A DNA stretch of 64,000 nt, taken from the NCBI RefSeq assembly GCF_004364345.1, contig NZ_SOCA01000003.1, forward strand, positions 434,001 to 498,000, written 5' to 3'. Shown in pieces: positions 46,111-51,376 of this stretch. Every line of letters starts with the position of its first letter. Position 1 is the first letter of the stretch. The stretch comes from Prosthecobacter fusiformis. Lineage in GTDB: Bacteria; Verrucomicrobiota; Verrucomicrobiia; Verrucomicrobiales; Verrucomicrobiaceae. Below the pieces are notes generated by a model that was given only the letters and a program-made list of their open reading frames with translations, was not told the DNA's origin and did no database searches. The position numbers were made by a program, and so were the translations under genes.

Positions 46111-46728
46111 TCAGCTCACCGCGCGGTCCGTCTGGAAAATGCCCGCATTGGCCAGGAACATTTCCCAATCACGCACCTGGTAAGTATTGCGGATGAGCTG
46201 GGTCACCGGGATTTCACGCGGGGCCGCAGGGCGGCGCAGAAGCTTCAGGCCAGCTTCCTCAGGCAGCTTGCTACCCTTCTTGCTGTTCACCTTTTTATCA
46301 GCCAGCACACAGTTGTCCCACGTGCTTTTGCCCCCTCGGGACACCGGCACAATATGGTCGATGTTTCCTTCGTTAGGCTTCAGCTTGCGGCCAGTGTACT
46401 GGCACACGCCTCCGTCACGTTCCCAGATGGCCTTGGCGCAGAATTTCGGACGACGCTTCGGCACCCGGTCAAAGCGGGCCAGCACCAGCACCGTCGGCAC
46501 CCGCACAGGACCGTGCACCGTGCCGATGGAGTTGTCCCCTTCGTTCACAGGTAGCTTCATCCAGTCCTCCCAGGTCACCGGCGTCATGTCATCATCGGCT
46601 GAAATCTTCAGCGCTGTGGCATTCCCCGCAGCCATCATGCTGAAGGCATCCGCAGGGGACTTCACTCCGATGGCCTGCCAGTTTCGATTGAGAACCAGGA
46701 CCGTAGTTTTGTTCAACACATCATTCAT
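46111..46728 (-). CDS. HNH endonuclease family protein
   Basis: 205 aa. The C-terminal half has an HNH fold: FCAKAIWERDGGVCQYTG, then D124-H125 in NIDHIVPVSRGG, Asn139 in TWDNCVLADKKVN and Asn148. The Cys pair spacing (C109, C140) is not the full zinc-binding quartet. The N-terminal ~90 residues (VLVLNRNWQAIGVKSPADAF) occur in many bacterial stand-alone HNH proteins of unknown target. A good Shine-Dalgarno AAGGAGA lies 7 nt before the ATG. It is the first protein gene downstream of the tRNA array on the same strand, separated by hairpins. Whether it cuts DNA or RNA cannot be seen. Confidence 0.8.
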   Translation of the reverse strand: MNDVLNKTTVLVLNRNWQAIGVKSPADAFSMMAAGNATALKISADDDMTPVTWEDWMKLPVNEGDNSIGTVHGPVRVPTVLVLARFDRVPKRRPKFCAKAIWERDGGVCQYTGRKLKPNEGNIDHIVPVSRGGKSTWDNCVLADKKVNSKKGSKLPEEAGLKLLRRPAAPREIPVTQLIRNTYQVRDWEMFLANAGIFQTDRAVS

Positions 46729-46793
46729 GCTTTGTCTCCTTAAAAACGGGAATTGACGGCACGAAGGAACGGACGCGGTGTTCGTTCCTCTAT

Positions 46794-46817
46794 GTTGGGC
46801 ACTAATCGTGCCTCAAC
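46794..46817. other. Hairpin between tRNA array and HNH gene
   Basis: GTTGGGCAC and GTGCCTCAAC pair with one bulged base around TAATC. A second short hairpin TTGCCA/TGGCAA follows at about 46835. These may end transcripts or mark processing sites between the array and the HNH gene. Confidence 0.5.
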
Positions 46818-46881
46818 ATCTGGCTTTGCCAAGTGGCAATTTTGTCAGCTTTCTGGTTACGCCTGAGGAGGAGTCCAGGTT

Positions 46882-46901
46882 AAAAGACCTTTTGATAAAG
46901 G
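46882..46901 (-). terminator. Weak intrinsic terminator at the 3' end of the tRNA array
   Basis: On the minus strand CCTTT-ATCA-AAAGG is followed by TCTTTTA, 16 bp after the 3' end of tRNA-Lys. The stem is only 5 bp, so termination may be partial and allow read-through into the HNH gene. Confidence 0.4.
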
Positions 46902-46916
46902 ATTCTCATCGTTGGG

Positions 46917-46988
46917 TCGGTCCACAGGGACATGCACCCTGCTATGCCGGTTAAAAGCCGACTGCTTCGCTGTCTAAGCTTTGGACCG
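46917..46988 (-). tRNA. tRNA-Lys(TTT), non-canonical elbow
   Basis: Full cloverleaf: acceptor CGGTCCA/TGGACCG, D stem GCTT/AAGC, anticodon stem GTCGG/CCGGC with loop CTTTTAA (TTT), four-base variable loop, T stem CAGGG/CCCTG. The T loop is TGCATGT, with G at position 55 where nearly all tRNAs have T. The D loop AGACAGCG has A-G where G18-G19 is expected. Discriminator A, no encoded CCA. Lies 12 bp from tRNA-Glu. Confidence 0.85.
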
Positions 46989-47000
46989 CTGAATGAAAAA

Positions 47001-47076
47001 TGGCCACCCTGACGGGAATCGAACCCGTATTATCCGATAGAAAGTCGGATGTCCTGAGCCGTTAGACGACAGGGTG
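47001..47076 (-). tRNA. tRNA-Glu(TTC), canonical
   Basis: Acceptor CACCCTG/CAGGGTG, anticodon stem TCCGA/TCGGA with loop CTTTCTA (TTC), T stem ACGGG/CCCGT with a classical TTCGATT loop, G73 and encoded CCA. The D loop contains the normal GG. This is the only member of the array with a standard D-loop/T-loop elbow. Confidence 0.95.
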
Positions 47077-47087
47077 TTTTGAAAAAG

Positions 47088-47171
47088 TGGGGCGATGCAG
47101 AGTGCATGTACAGTACTCCTCACTCTCCGAGTGAGGCATTCCGAAGTACCATAGACACCTTGGCCCATCGC
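47088..47171 (-). tRNA. Degenerate tRNA-like sequence (possible anticodon GGA)
   Basis: Ends GCATCGC plus C73 plus CCA and begins GCGATGG, giving a six-pair acceptor. A strong hairpin CTCAC-TCGGAGA-GTGAG looks like an anticodon arm (GGA, serine) but has C at position 33. The D region is about 10 nt too long, there is no variable loop, and the T arm (AGTAC/GCACT, loop TGTACAT) is imperfect. Probably a decaying or highly divergent tRNA. Confidence 0.4.
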
Positions 47172-47191
47172 TCCCGCAGTCTATGAAAGGG

Positions 47192-47264
47192 TCGGATACC
47201 CCGGTGCTGCCCCGGGCTTTTCTTGTTCCCAAAACAAGTGAGTACGCTGGCTCTCTCGTATCCG
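47192..47264 (-). tRNA. tRNA-Pro(TGG), non-canonical elbow
   Basis: Acceptor CGGATAC/GTATCCG with C1-G72 and A73, as expected for tRNA-Pro. D stem GAG/CTC with loop AGCCAGCGTA, anticodon stem CTTGT/ACAAG with loop TTTGGGA (TGG), T stem CCCGG/CCGGG with loop GGCAGCA. Position 55 is G and the D loop has A-G in place of G18-G19. CCA is not encoded (ACCC follows). Confidence 0.8.
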
Positions 47265-47272
47265 AATGAAAA

Positions 47273-47347
47273 TGGACGCGTGCCCCAGACTCGCACTGGG
47301 TAACGCGGCTTTGCAGACCGCTGACTCGTCTCTTTGCCTTGCACGCG
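47273..47347 (-). tRNA. tRNA-Cys(GCA), non-canonical elbow
   Basis: Acceptor CGCGTGC/GCACGCG, anticodon stem GCGGT/GCCGC with loop CTGCAAA (GCA), T stem CCCAG/CTGGG with loop TGCGAGT. Discriminator T73, the known cysteine identity base, is followed by an encoded CCA. The D loop AAAGAGACGA lacks GG and T-loop position 55 is G. Confidence 0.85.
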
Positions 47348-47361
47348 TAAAATTAAAGAAA

Positions 47362-47435
47362 GTTCCCTCAGCCGGACCTGCCCCGGCACCGTCTCCGTCA
47401 CAGGGAGGAATGCTGCTGTTACACCATGAAGGGAA
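47362..47435 (-). tRNA. tRNA-His(GTG), non-canonical elbow
   Basis: Acceptor TTCCCTT/GAGGGAA, anticodon stem CTCC/GGAG with loop CTGTGAC (GTG), T stem GCCGG/CCGGC with loop GGCAGGT. The D loop contains TAACAGCAG, with A-G instead of GG. The acceptor can be read as eight pairs with a 5' extra base, as in histidine tRNAs, though that base is not G. No encoded CCA. Confidence 0.7.
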
Positions 47436-47436
47436 T

Positions 47437-47521
47437 GAAATAAGAAAGGACATCCCCCGGTGAGATAGACACTCTACACGGCCGGTGTTTTTCTCAGGCG
47501 GCCACGGGGGAGGAAAGGAGT
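47437..47521 (-). other. Structured spacer between RNA ligase gene and tRNA-His
   Basis: On the minus strand, TCCCCCG and CGGGGGA (perfect 7-bp pair) enclose about 45 nt containing GGCCG/CGGCC. The outer pair looks like a tRNA acceptor, but the interior is too short for a cloverleaf. It may be a tRNA remnant, or a processing or termination hairpin after the ligase gene. Confidence 0.4.
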
Positions 47522-48550
47522 TTAGTCTCCGCCTTTCAGGAGGAAGCGATTGCTGATGACTTTGAATGACAGTCTGCCGCCTAGTGTCGGGCTTTGGTAC
47601 TCCGTCTTGGGGCGGATGACCAAACCTTCACGTTCGTTTTGCGTTCCAGGGTAATATCCTTCAGCCAGCGCCAGGAGGGATTCCATGTCATGATCAAAAG
47701 AGAGGCCTTCCTCAATGACATCCACCATCGGAACTTTGATTTCGTTGAGAAAGGCAACAGCTTCATCATGGCCGAGAAAACAGCACGTCTGCTGGTCATA
47801 GACATTGAAGACCCGAAATTGAGGACAGTTCAGCCCCAGGCGGTTCTTCTGGATGCCGGGTCCCACCAGTTCTCCCTGAATCGCCAAGTGAGGATGAGCC
47901 TGGAGGGACTTTTCAAGATGGTAAGTCTCGGCGACCCTCCAATAAGTGTTGCTGCCCCGTTTGATACTCCAGTTTCGACCGCAGGCAGTAAACTCACCTG
48001 TGTCCTGATGGATGCCGAAGGTGGCCGATGTTCCATCGCATTTCAGGGTCATGACATAAGCCCGTCCAGCGAGCTCATCCAGAACACTCGGCACGCTCTG
48101 CACCCGCATTTCGTCTGTTTTCGGTACTCCTGGCAAAAAGGGCCCTGCGATATCTTCCATCTCAGGGAGGGGTGGTTCCCATTTCGTCACGCCCAGGATT
48201 TCTGTGACGTCTGTCCCAGTGACGAAAGGACGGATGAGCTCAGGAAACTGCTGAATTGGCAGCAGAAGCCCTTGAGACAGCATCCCTCGTAGGCGGACGG
48301 TTTTAAGCCGGAACGCGGCGGGCCGTTCAGTCGATTCAACATCCTTTTTGTTATGCCAAAGGAAGGTAAACCTTGGGTCGTCGGGCGGGATGGAGTCAAT
48401 TTCCAGGAAAACGCCCAGATCACCGGCTCGCAATTCACCTTTTTTGATGACGCACTGCCAGCCCTGAATGCGGGCCAGTTCGATGGCGTCTGCATTCGGG
48501 ATGGGTTCAATAGCGATGACAGATTGAATGGAGGCCAGTTTACGTTTCAT
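47522..48550 (-). CDS. RNA ligase, DRB0094 (Deinococcus Rnl5-like) family
   Basis: ATP-dependent RNA ligases join 3'-OH and 5'-phosphate RNA ends through an enzyme-AMP intermediate. 342 aa. An N-terminal OB-like domain (~1-110) holds WQCVIKKGELRAGDLGVFLE. The nucleotidyltransferase domain has motif I K-C-D-G-T (Lys170 as predicted AMP acceptor), Glu227 in QGELVG, RVFNVY (~246), motif IV EGLVIRP (~308) and motif V SFKVISNRFLLK (~328). Putting the OB-like domain before the catalytic domain matches the Deinococcus radiodurans ligase group. The gene sits inside the tRNA array, in the same direction, with tRNA-Gly 35 bp upstream and tRNA-His downstream, so it is probably expressed with these tRNAs. 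tRNA is the obvious candidate substrate, but that is inference. Confidence 0.88.
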   Translation of the reverse strand: MKRKLASIQSVIAIEPIPNADAIELARIQGWQCVIKKGELRAGDLGVFLEIDSIPPDDPRFTFLWHNKKDVESTERPAAFRLKTVRLRGMLSQGLLLPIQQFPELIRPFVTGTDVTEILGVTKWEPPLPEMEDIAGPFLPGVPKTDEMRVQSVPSVLDELAGRAYVMTLKCDGTSATFGIHQDTGEFTACGRNWSIKRGSNTYWRVAETYHLEKSLQAHPHLAIQGELVGPGIQKNRLGLNCPQFRVFNVYDQQTCCFLGHDEAVAFLNEIKVPMVDVIEEGLSFDHDMESLLALAEGYYPGTQNEREGLVIRPKTEYQSPTLGGRLSFKVISNRFLLKGGD

Positions 48551-48584
48551 AAGACAGTGCAGGGTTTGGAATAAATGGAAAGAG

Positions 48585-48656
48585 TGCGGCCTGCCGGTGC
48601 TGCCCCGGCGCGCTCTGTTTGGAAGACAGACATGCTGGCTGTTACATCAAGGCCGC
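48585..48656 (-). tRNA. tRNA-Gly(TCC), non-canonical elbow
   Basis: A perfect cloverleaf: acceptor GCGGCCT/AGGCCGC, D stem ATG/CAT with loop TAACAGCCAG, anticodon stem TCTGT/ACAGA with loop CTTCCAA (TCC), four-base variable loop, T stem GCCGG/CCGGC with loop GGCAGCA. Position 55 is G and the D loop has A-G for GG. Discriminator A, no CCA. Confidence 0.85.
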
Positions 48657-48667
48657 GTGAAATAAGG

Positions 48668-48739
48668 TCGCTGGAGTTGGTAGCGCGCCAACCTGTGCGG
48701 AGCTTCAGTCCGCCGCTCATCTGTCTGAGCCATCCAGCG
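48668..48739 (-). tRNA. tRNA-Phe(GAA), non-canonical elbow
   Basis: Acceptor CGCTGGA/TCCAGCG, D stem GCTC/GAGC with loop AGACAGAT, anticodon stem GCGGA/TCCGC with loop CTGAAGC (GAA), variable ACAG, T stem GTTGG/CCAAC with loop CGCGCTA. A73. G55 replaces T55 and the D loop has A-G-A. Confidence 0.85.
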
Positions 48740-48753
48740 TGGAGTGATTAAAG

Positions 48754-48824
48754 TCCCTCTGCGTGGTGACGCTCCACGGTCTTCCGGTTATCAACCGGGT
48801 GCTCTGCTGTTGAGCTACAGAGGG
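48754..48824 (-). tRNA. tRNA-Ile(GAT), non-canonical elbow
   Basis: Acceptor CCCTCTG/CAGAGGG, D stem GCTC/GAGC with loop AACAGCA, anticodon stem with four pairs plus C-A mismatch and loop TTGATAA (GAT), T stem CGTGG/CCACG with loop AGCGTCA. A73, no CCA. G55 and the A-G D loop are both present. Confidence 0.85.
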
Positions 48825-48866
48825 TAAAAGTGAGGCAGGCACTCCAGCCTGCAAATTCTGGGAAAA

Positions 48867-48889
48867 GCACGTCAGGCCGCTGATCGTGC
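48867..48889. terminator. Hairpin between tRNA-Arg and tRNA-Ile, terminator-like on both strands
   Basis: GCACG-TCAG / CTGA-CGTGC pair (one bulged A) around a four-base loop, with AAAA before and TTTT after, so it could end transcripts from either side. It would divide the array into two transcription segments, the ligase being in the downstream one. Confidence 0.55.
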
Positions 48890-48902
48890 GTTTTGAGAAA
48901 AG

Positions 48903-48977
48903 AGCCCGCACCAGGATTTGCACCTGGAACCTCAGCCGTTAGAAGCGGCGCATGCAAGTCTGTTACACCTTGTGGGC
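48903..48977 (-). tRNA. tRNA-Arg(TCT), non-canonical elbow
   Basis: Acceptor GCCCACA/TGCGGGC (one A-C mismatch), anticodon stem CGCCG/CGGCT (one mismatch) with loop CTTCTAA (TCT), six-base variable loop, T stem CCAGG/CCTGG with loop TGCAAAT. The T loop is canonical except for G instead of T at 55. D loop TAACAGACTTG with A-G-A. Confidence 0.8.
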
Positions 48978-48989
48978 ATGGGTAAAGGG

Positions 48990-49072
48990 TGCGGCGTCAC
49001 GGTAATGCTCCGTGCCGGTCAGGGAGCTCCTGGGTTACAGCCAGGTTCGTGTCTTTAACGAGCTACCGCCGC
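48990..49072 (-). tRNA. tRNA-Tyr(GTA), non-canonical elbow, class II variable arm
   Basis: Acceptor GCGGCGG/ACGCCGC (six pairs), anticodon stem CCTGG/CCAGG with loop CTGTAAC (GTA), a 14-nt variable region as expected for bacterial tyrosine tRNA, T stem CACGG/CCGTG with loop AGCATTA. D loop TTAAAGACA. G55 with A-G in the D loop. A73. Confidence 0.82.
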
Positions 49073-49078
49073 GTGAAC

Positions 49079-49151
49079 TGGATGCAGGGACCGTAGTTGC
49101 ACCGGCCGGGCCAGGCTTATGAGACCTGGCGGAGCACTGGCTCGCCCTGCG
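49079..49151 (-). tRNA. tRNA-Met(CAT), non-canonical elbow, initiator-like C1-A72
   Basis: Acceptor CGCAGGG/CCCTGCA has six pairs and a C1-A72 mismatch, the hallmark of bacterial initiator tRNA. Anticodon stem CAGGT/GCCTG with loop CTCATAA (CAT). It lacks the three G-C pairs typical of initiators. T arm GCCGG/ACGGT with loop TGCAACT (G55). Short D arm GAG/CTC with loop CCAGTG. T73 plus encoded CCA. Confidence 0.7.
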
Positions 49152-49421
49152 TTTGGAAAGGGTGGACTTGGACGGTAACGCTCCGTCACTTGCTGGGTGC
49201 AGCGCTATCCGCGAAAGCGGATGATCATTGTGGCGCGGAGCCGTGACTGCCCAGCCGCCGGAGCGGCAATCCAGCCGTGCAATCTTCTACACTACGAGCC
49301 CAGAGGCCATGGTGCGCGGGGAGGGACAGCCTACCCGGGCCTAGCTTCCCGGTGGCAATCCTGTGTCCTCGGGAGAGTGGCGGGTGCTCCTCTGCTGCGA
49401 GGCCCCGCGCTCCATGATGAA
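49152..49421 (-). other. Unresolved tRNA-like arms between tRNA-Met and tRNA-Trp
   Basis: Several arms look tRNA-derived but I could not close full cloverleaves: T arm GACGG-AGCGTTA-CCGTC (49171-49187, with the array-type loop), hairpins GCTG/CAGC and ATCCG-CTTTCG-CGGAT just beyond it, CGGC-TGGATT-GCCG near 49270, a D-arm-like CCTC-GCAGCA-GAGG near 49395, and the acceptor-like pair GCGCGGG/CCCGCGC (~49313-49410). Two or three more tRNAs or remnants probably lie here. Confidence 0.5.
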
Positions 49422-49497
49422 TGGCACGGCGGGTGGGTACTGCCACCACATCACCAGGATTTGGAATCCTGTGCATGGCGCAGTCTGCCACCGCCGT
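49422..49497 (-). tRNA. tRNA-Trp(CCA), non-canonical T loop
   Basis: Acceptor ACGGCGG/CCGCCGT with A1-T72 and G73 as in bacterial tryptophan tRNAs, then encoded CCA. Anticodon stem CAGGA/TCCTG with loop TTCCAAA (CCA), variable GTGAT, T stem GTGGT/CCCAC (innermost pair mismatched) with loop GGCAGTA, thus G55. D loop has T-G-C rather than A-G. First resolved tRNA after the presumed promoter. Confidence 0.85.
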
Positions 49498-49508
49498 TTC
49501 TTGATTTA

Positions 49509-49592
49509 GAATGGCCGCAGAAGTCCACTGTGAATGAACTTGTGCGGCCATTCATGCGTGACGTAAATGCGCATCGGCGCATTCTACGTCAC
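49509..49592. other. Two strong hairpins upstream of the tRNA array
   Basis: GAATGGCCGCA (49509-49519) pairs perfectly with TGCGGCCATTC (49543-49553), spacer 23 nt. Directly next to it GTGACGTA-AATGCGC (49558-49572) pairs with GCGCATT-TACGTCAC (49577-49592) around ATCG, with one bulged base, giving 15 bp. They lie in the presumed leader of the array transcript and may be regulatory RNA, processing sites or mobile-element ends. Confidence 0.7.
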
Positions 49593-49597
49593 GTATA

Positions 49598-49770
49598 AAT
49601 AGAACGAACACCGCTGCCACGCACGGGATGGGGGTTAGCCCATCGCTGGCGTCGCACCCGCAGGGTATTTCACGGCGGATGTTTCGGTGTTTATGGCACA
49701 CCTTCCGGAAAGCCTCTTCGTGATGTCAAAAAATGGGCGCGATTCTTCTATACTCTCGCATCTATGCTTA
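49598..49770. other. Leader between array promoter and hairpins
   Basis: No gene is seen. On the minus strand, GATGGG-CTAACC-CCCATC near 49626-49645, flanked by partly complementary GCCA/TGGC arms, forms another hairpin, possibly a tRNA remnant without a normal seven-base loop. Confidence 0.4.
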
Positions 49771-49799
49771 GGAATACTTACGCGCTTAAGGTTTGCCAA
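49771..49799 (-). promoter_or_regulatory. Putative promoter of the tRNA/RNA-ligase array
   Basis: On the minus strand TTGGCA (49799-49794), 17 bp, TATTCC (49776-49771). A second -10-like TATAGA occurs nearer the array at about 49755. No other promoter-like pair was found closer to tRNA-Trp. Confidence 0.4.
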
Positions 49800-49891
49800 A
49801 AATGGCATTCATTAGGCAGAAAAGTTGCTGCTGCTAGGCCGCGTCGGCGCAGTCAGCAGCGACCCGAAAGGGGACCTTTTTCAGGACCTCG

Positions 49892-49920
49892 CTCCAGCGT
49901 CCTTGTGGAGGACGCTGGAG
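49892..49920. repeat. Perfect 11-bp inverted repeat
   Basis: CTCCAGCGTCC and GGACGCTGGAG around TTGTGGA. A further CCCCGT/ACGGGG hairpin lies just to the right (~49945-49965). The segment 49800-50030 has no convincing gene; these look like REP-type intergenic palindromes. Confidence 0.6.
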
Positions 49921-50034
49921 CCCTGCCTAGTGTCGGGACCCCGTCCCAATGACGGGGGCACGTATGTGTGGGTCTGTGTGGAAAAATTAGGGGTGAAACC
50001 TCCTGGGTTCGGGTTGGTTGAAATCTTGAAAACG

Positions 50035-50072
50035 AAAAAGCCCTGCTGCCTTTCAGAGGGCGAGCAGGGCTT
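50035..50072 (-). terminator. Intrinsic terminator (minus strand)
   Basis: AGCCCTGCT and AGCAGGGCT pair, and on the minus strand the stem is followed by TTTTT. It would have served the decayed gene to its right. Confidence 0.7.
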
Positions 50073-50105
50073 GAAAATGCCTGGTTCTGTAAAAACCTGC
50101 GGTGA

Positions 50106-50334
50106 TTATCCGCGCTGCTCGTTGACCTCCTCGGCTGGAATGCCCAGATCCTTCTCCTCATGGCCCAGGGCCGCAAAGTCTGCGCCGGGTCTGGCACAAT
50201 AACTCCCCAACTGACACCCGGTGAGGGGCCAAAAGTTTGAAGAGGTTATAGATGTCCGTTTCATGGAAGGTCGTGATGAATGTGGAGAGATTCTGCCACA
50301 CCTCGTGGAAGGCGTCAAATCTAAATAATAACTT
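50106..50334 (-). pseudogene. Frameshifted C-terminal remnant of an unknown gene
   Basis: Two overlapping minus-strand frames join into one protein-like tail: FDAFHEVWQNLSTFITTFHE ... LLAPHRVSVGELL in the first, then ADFAALGHEEKDLGIPAEEV up to a stop at 50106. A stop just upstream (TAA before KKLLFRF) and no start codon show the 5' part is lost. A good terminator follows. Family not recognised. Confidence 0.5.
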
Positions 50335-50387
50335 TTTTTATCAAGCAAATGCCAGAAGTCACATTTCCCTCCTAGGCTTACCTATCC

Positions 50388-51314
50388 TTATGGAAATGCC
50401 TTTTCCAGAGCCTCAATATTGGTCTTCATGACACTGATGAAATCACCATTTTCAGGCACATTCCCACAGGGATCCACGACCACACTCTTCAGGCCGATGG
50501 CAGCCAGCTTTTCTACGCTTTGCGCAGTCGGTTCACCTTCCCAGATCATCCATTGTGCAGGATGCTTCGATAGAACATTCTGTAGCTCAGTCATCGCCTT
50601 TTCATCCGGAACGGTCTCCGGCTCCCATAGCACGGCTTCGAGATTCAAGTCGTACCGCCGTGCCATGTAATGATAGACCGGATGCGAAGCCACCAAAGGT
50701 GCCCTGGCGATTTTTTTACCCACGTCTAACAAACGTTGATCCAAAGACTCGAGTTCCTTCTTCAGTTCTTCAAAGTGCTTTTTGACACCCTCCTTCTCCT
50801 CCGCCGGAACCAGCCCTTCAAGGGCGGTGGAGACTTCCTTCGCCTGGAGAATAGCCTGCTGAAAATCCATCCAGGTGGTGAAGGCCGTGCCGCTATGGCT
50901 GTGCTCTCCCCCAGGACCATGACTGTGAGTCGTGGCATCTTTGATTTCGATGAAGTCCTTGGAAAAGGCGCTGGAGGTGTTGACGACTTTGTCATCAGGC
51001 AGCGTGGTGTTGTCCACCCATTTGGAATAGCTGGCCCCATTCATGAGAATGAGATCGGCGGCTTGATAACTGGCGATGCTGTCATCATCCGGGCTCCAGA
51101 AAGCAGGGTCTTCATCAGCCGGGGCCGGGAAGTGCACATCCACCGCACTGCCCCCCAGGCGCTGGGCGAAGTACTTCAGCGGATAGTTGGCCACATAGAT
51201 CTGCGGCTTGCCTTTTTCTTCAGCACTCACTGCCGTGCTTTTATCAGAGGGCAGGCAACCGGAGAGCAAAACAAAGAGAGGGAGGGCAAGAATGGGTTTC
51301 AGAGTGAAGTGCAT
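50388..51314 (-). CDS. Zinc/manganese-type ABC transporter substrate-binding lipoprotein (ZnuA/TroA-like)
   Basis: 308 aa with a lipobox L-L-S-G-C at ~16-20. The cluster-9 fold is suggested by IYVANYPLKYFAQRLGGSAV, a buried helix with LILMNGASYSKWVD, a His-rich acidic loop (THSHGPGGEHSHSG, ~128-141) typical of zinc binders, an amphipathic helix of ~35 residues, and ASHPVYHYMARRYDL in the second lobe. It delivers metal to an ABC permease in the family. No permease or ATPase gene is adjacent, so it is an orphan here. The permease genes may lie elsewhere, or it may act as a periplasmic metal store. Confidence 0.8.
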   Translation of the reverse strand: MHFTLKPILALPLFVLLSGCLPSDKSTAVSAEEKGKPQIYVANYPLKYFAQRLGGSAVDVHFPAPADEDPAFWSPDDDSIASYQAADLILMNGASYSKWVDNTTLPDDKVVNTSSAFSKDFIEIKDATTHSHGPGGEHSHSGTAFTTWMDFQQAILQAKEVSTALEGLVPAEEKEGVKKHFEELKKELESLDQRLLDVGKKIARAPLVASHPVYHYMARRYDLNLEAVLWEPETVPDEKAMTELQNVLSKHPAQWMIWEGEPTAQSVEKLAAIGLKSVVVDPCGNVPENGDFISVMKTNIEALEKAFP

Positions 51315-51376
51315 AAAATAGGATGGTGATTTGAATGAGGGATATACGGACTGGCAGCAGGGGGTTTACATTCTCT

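Noticed and set aside
45751-46168. Minus-strand frames with repeated HALAGAATG-like peptides
   Set aside because: Translation of the 37-bp DNA repeat; no start context and no protein-like features outside the repeat.
47092-47171. Selenocysteine tRNA in the degenerate tRNA-like sequence
   Set aside because: The anticodon-like loop reads GGA, not TCA, and the eight-base acceptor and long variable arm are absent.
49197-49598. Open frames across the tRNA array and hairpins
   Set aside because: The sequence is explained by structured RNA genes; peptides have no resemblance to proteins.
49764-50202. Plus-strand frames at 49764-50202
   Set aside because: Arg/Pro/Ser-rich frames over palindromic intergenic DNA with no start signals.
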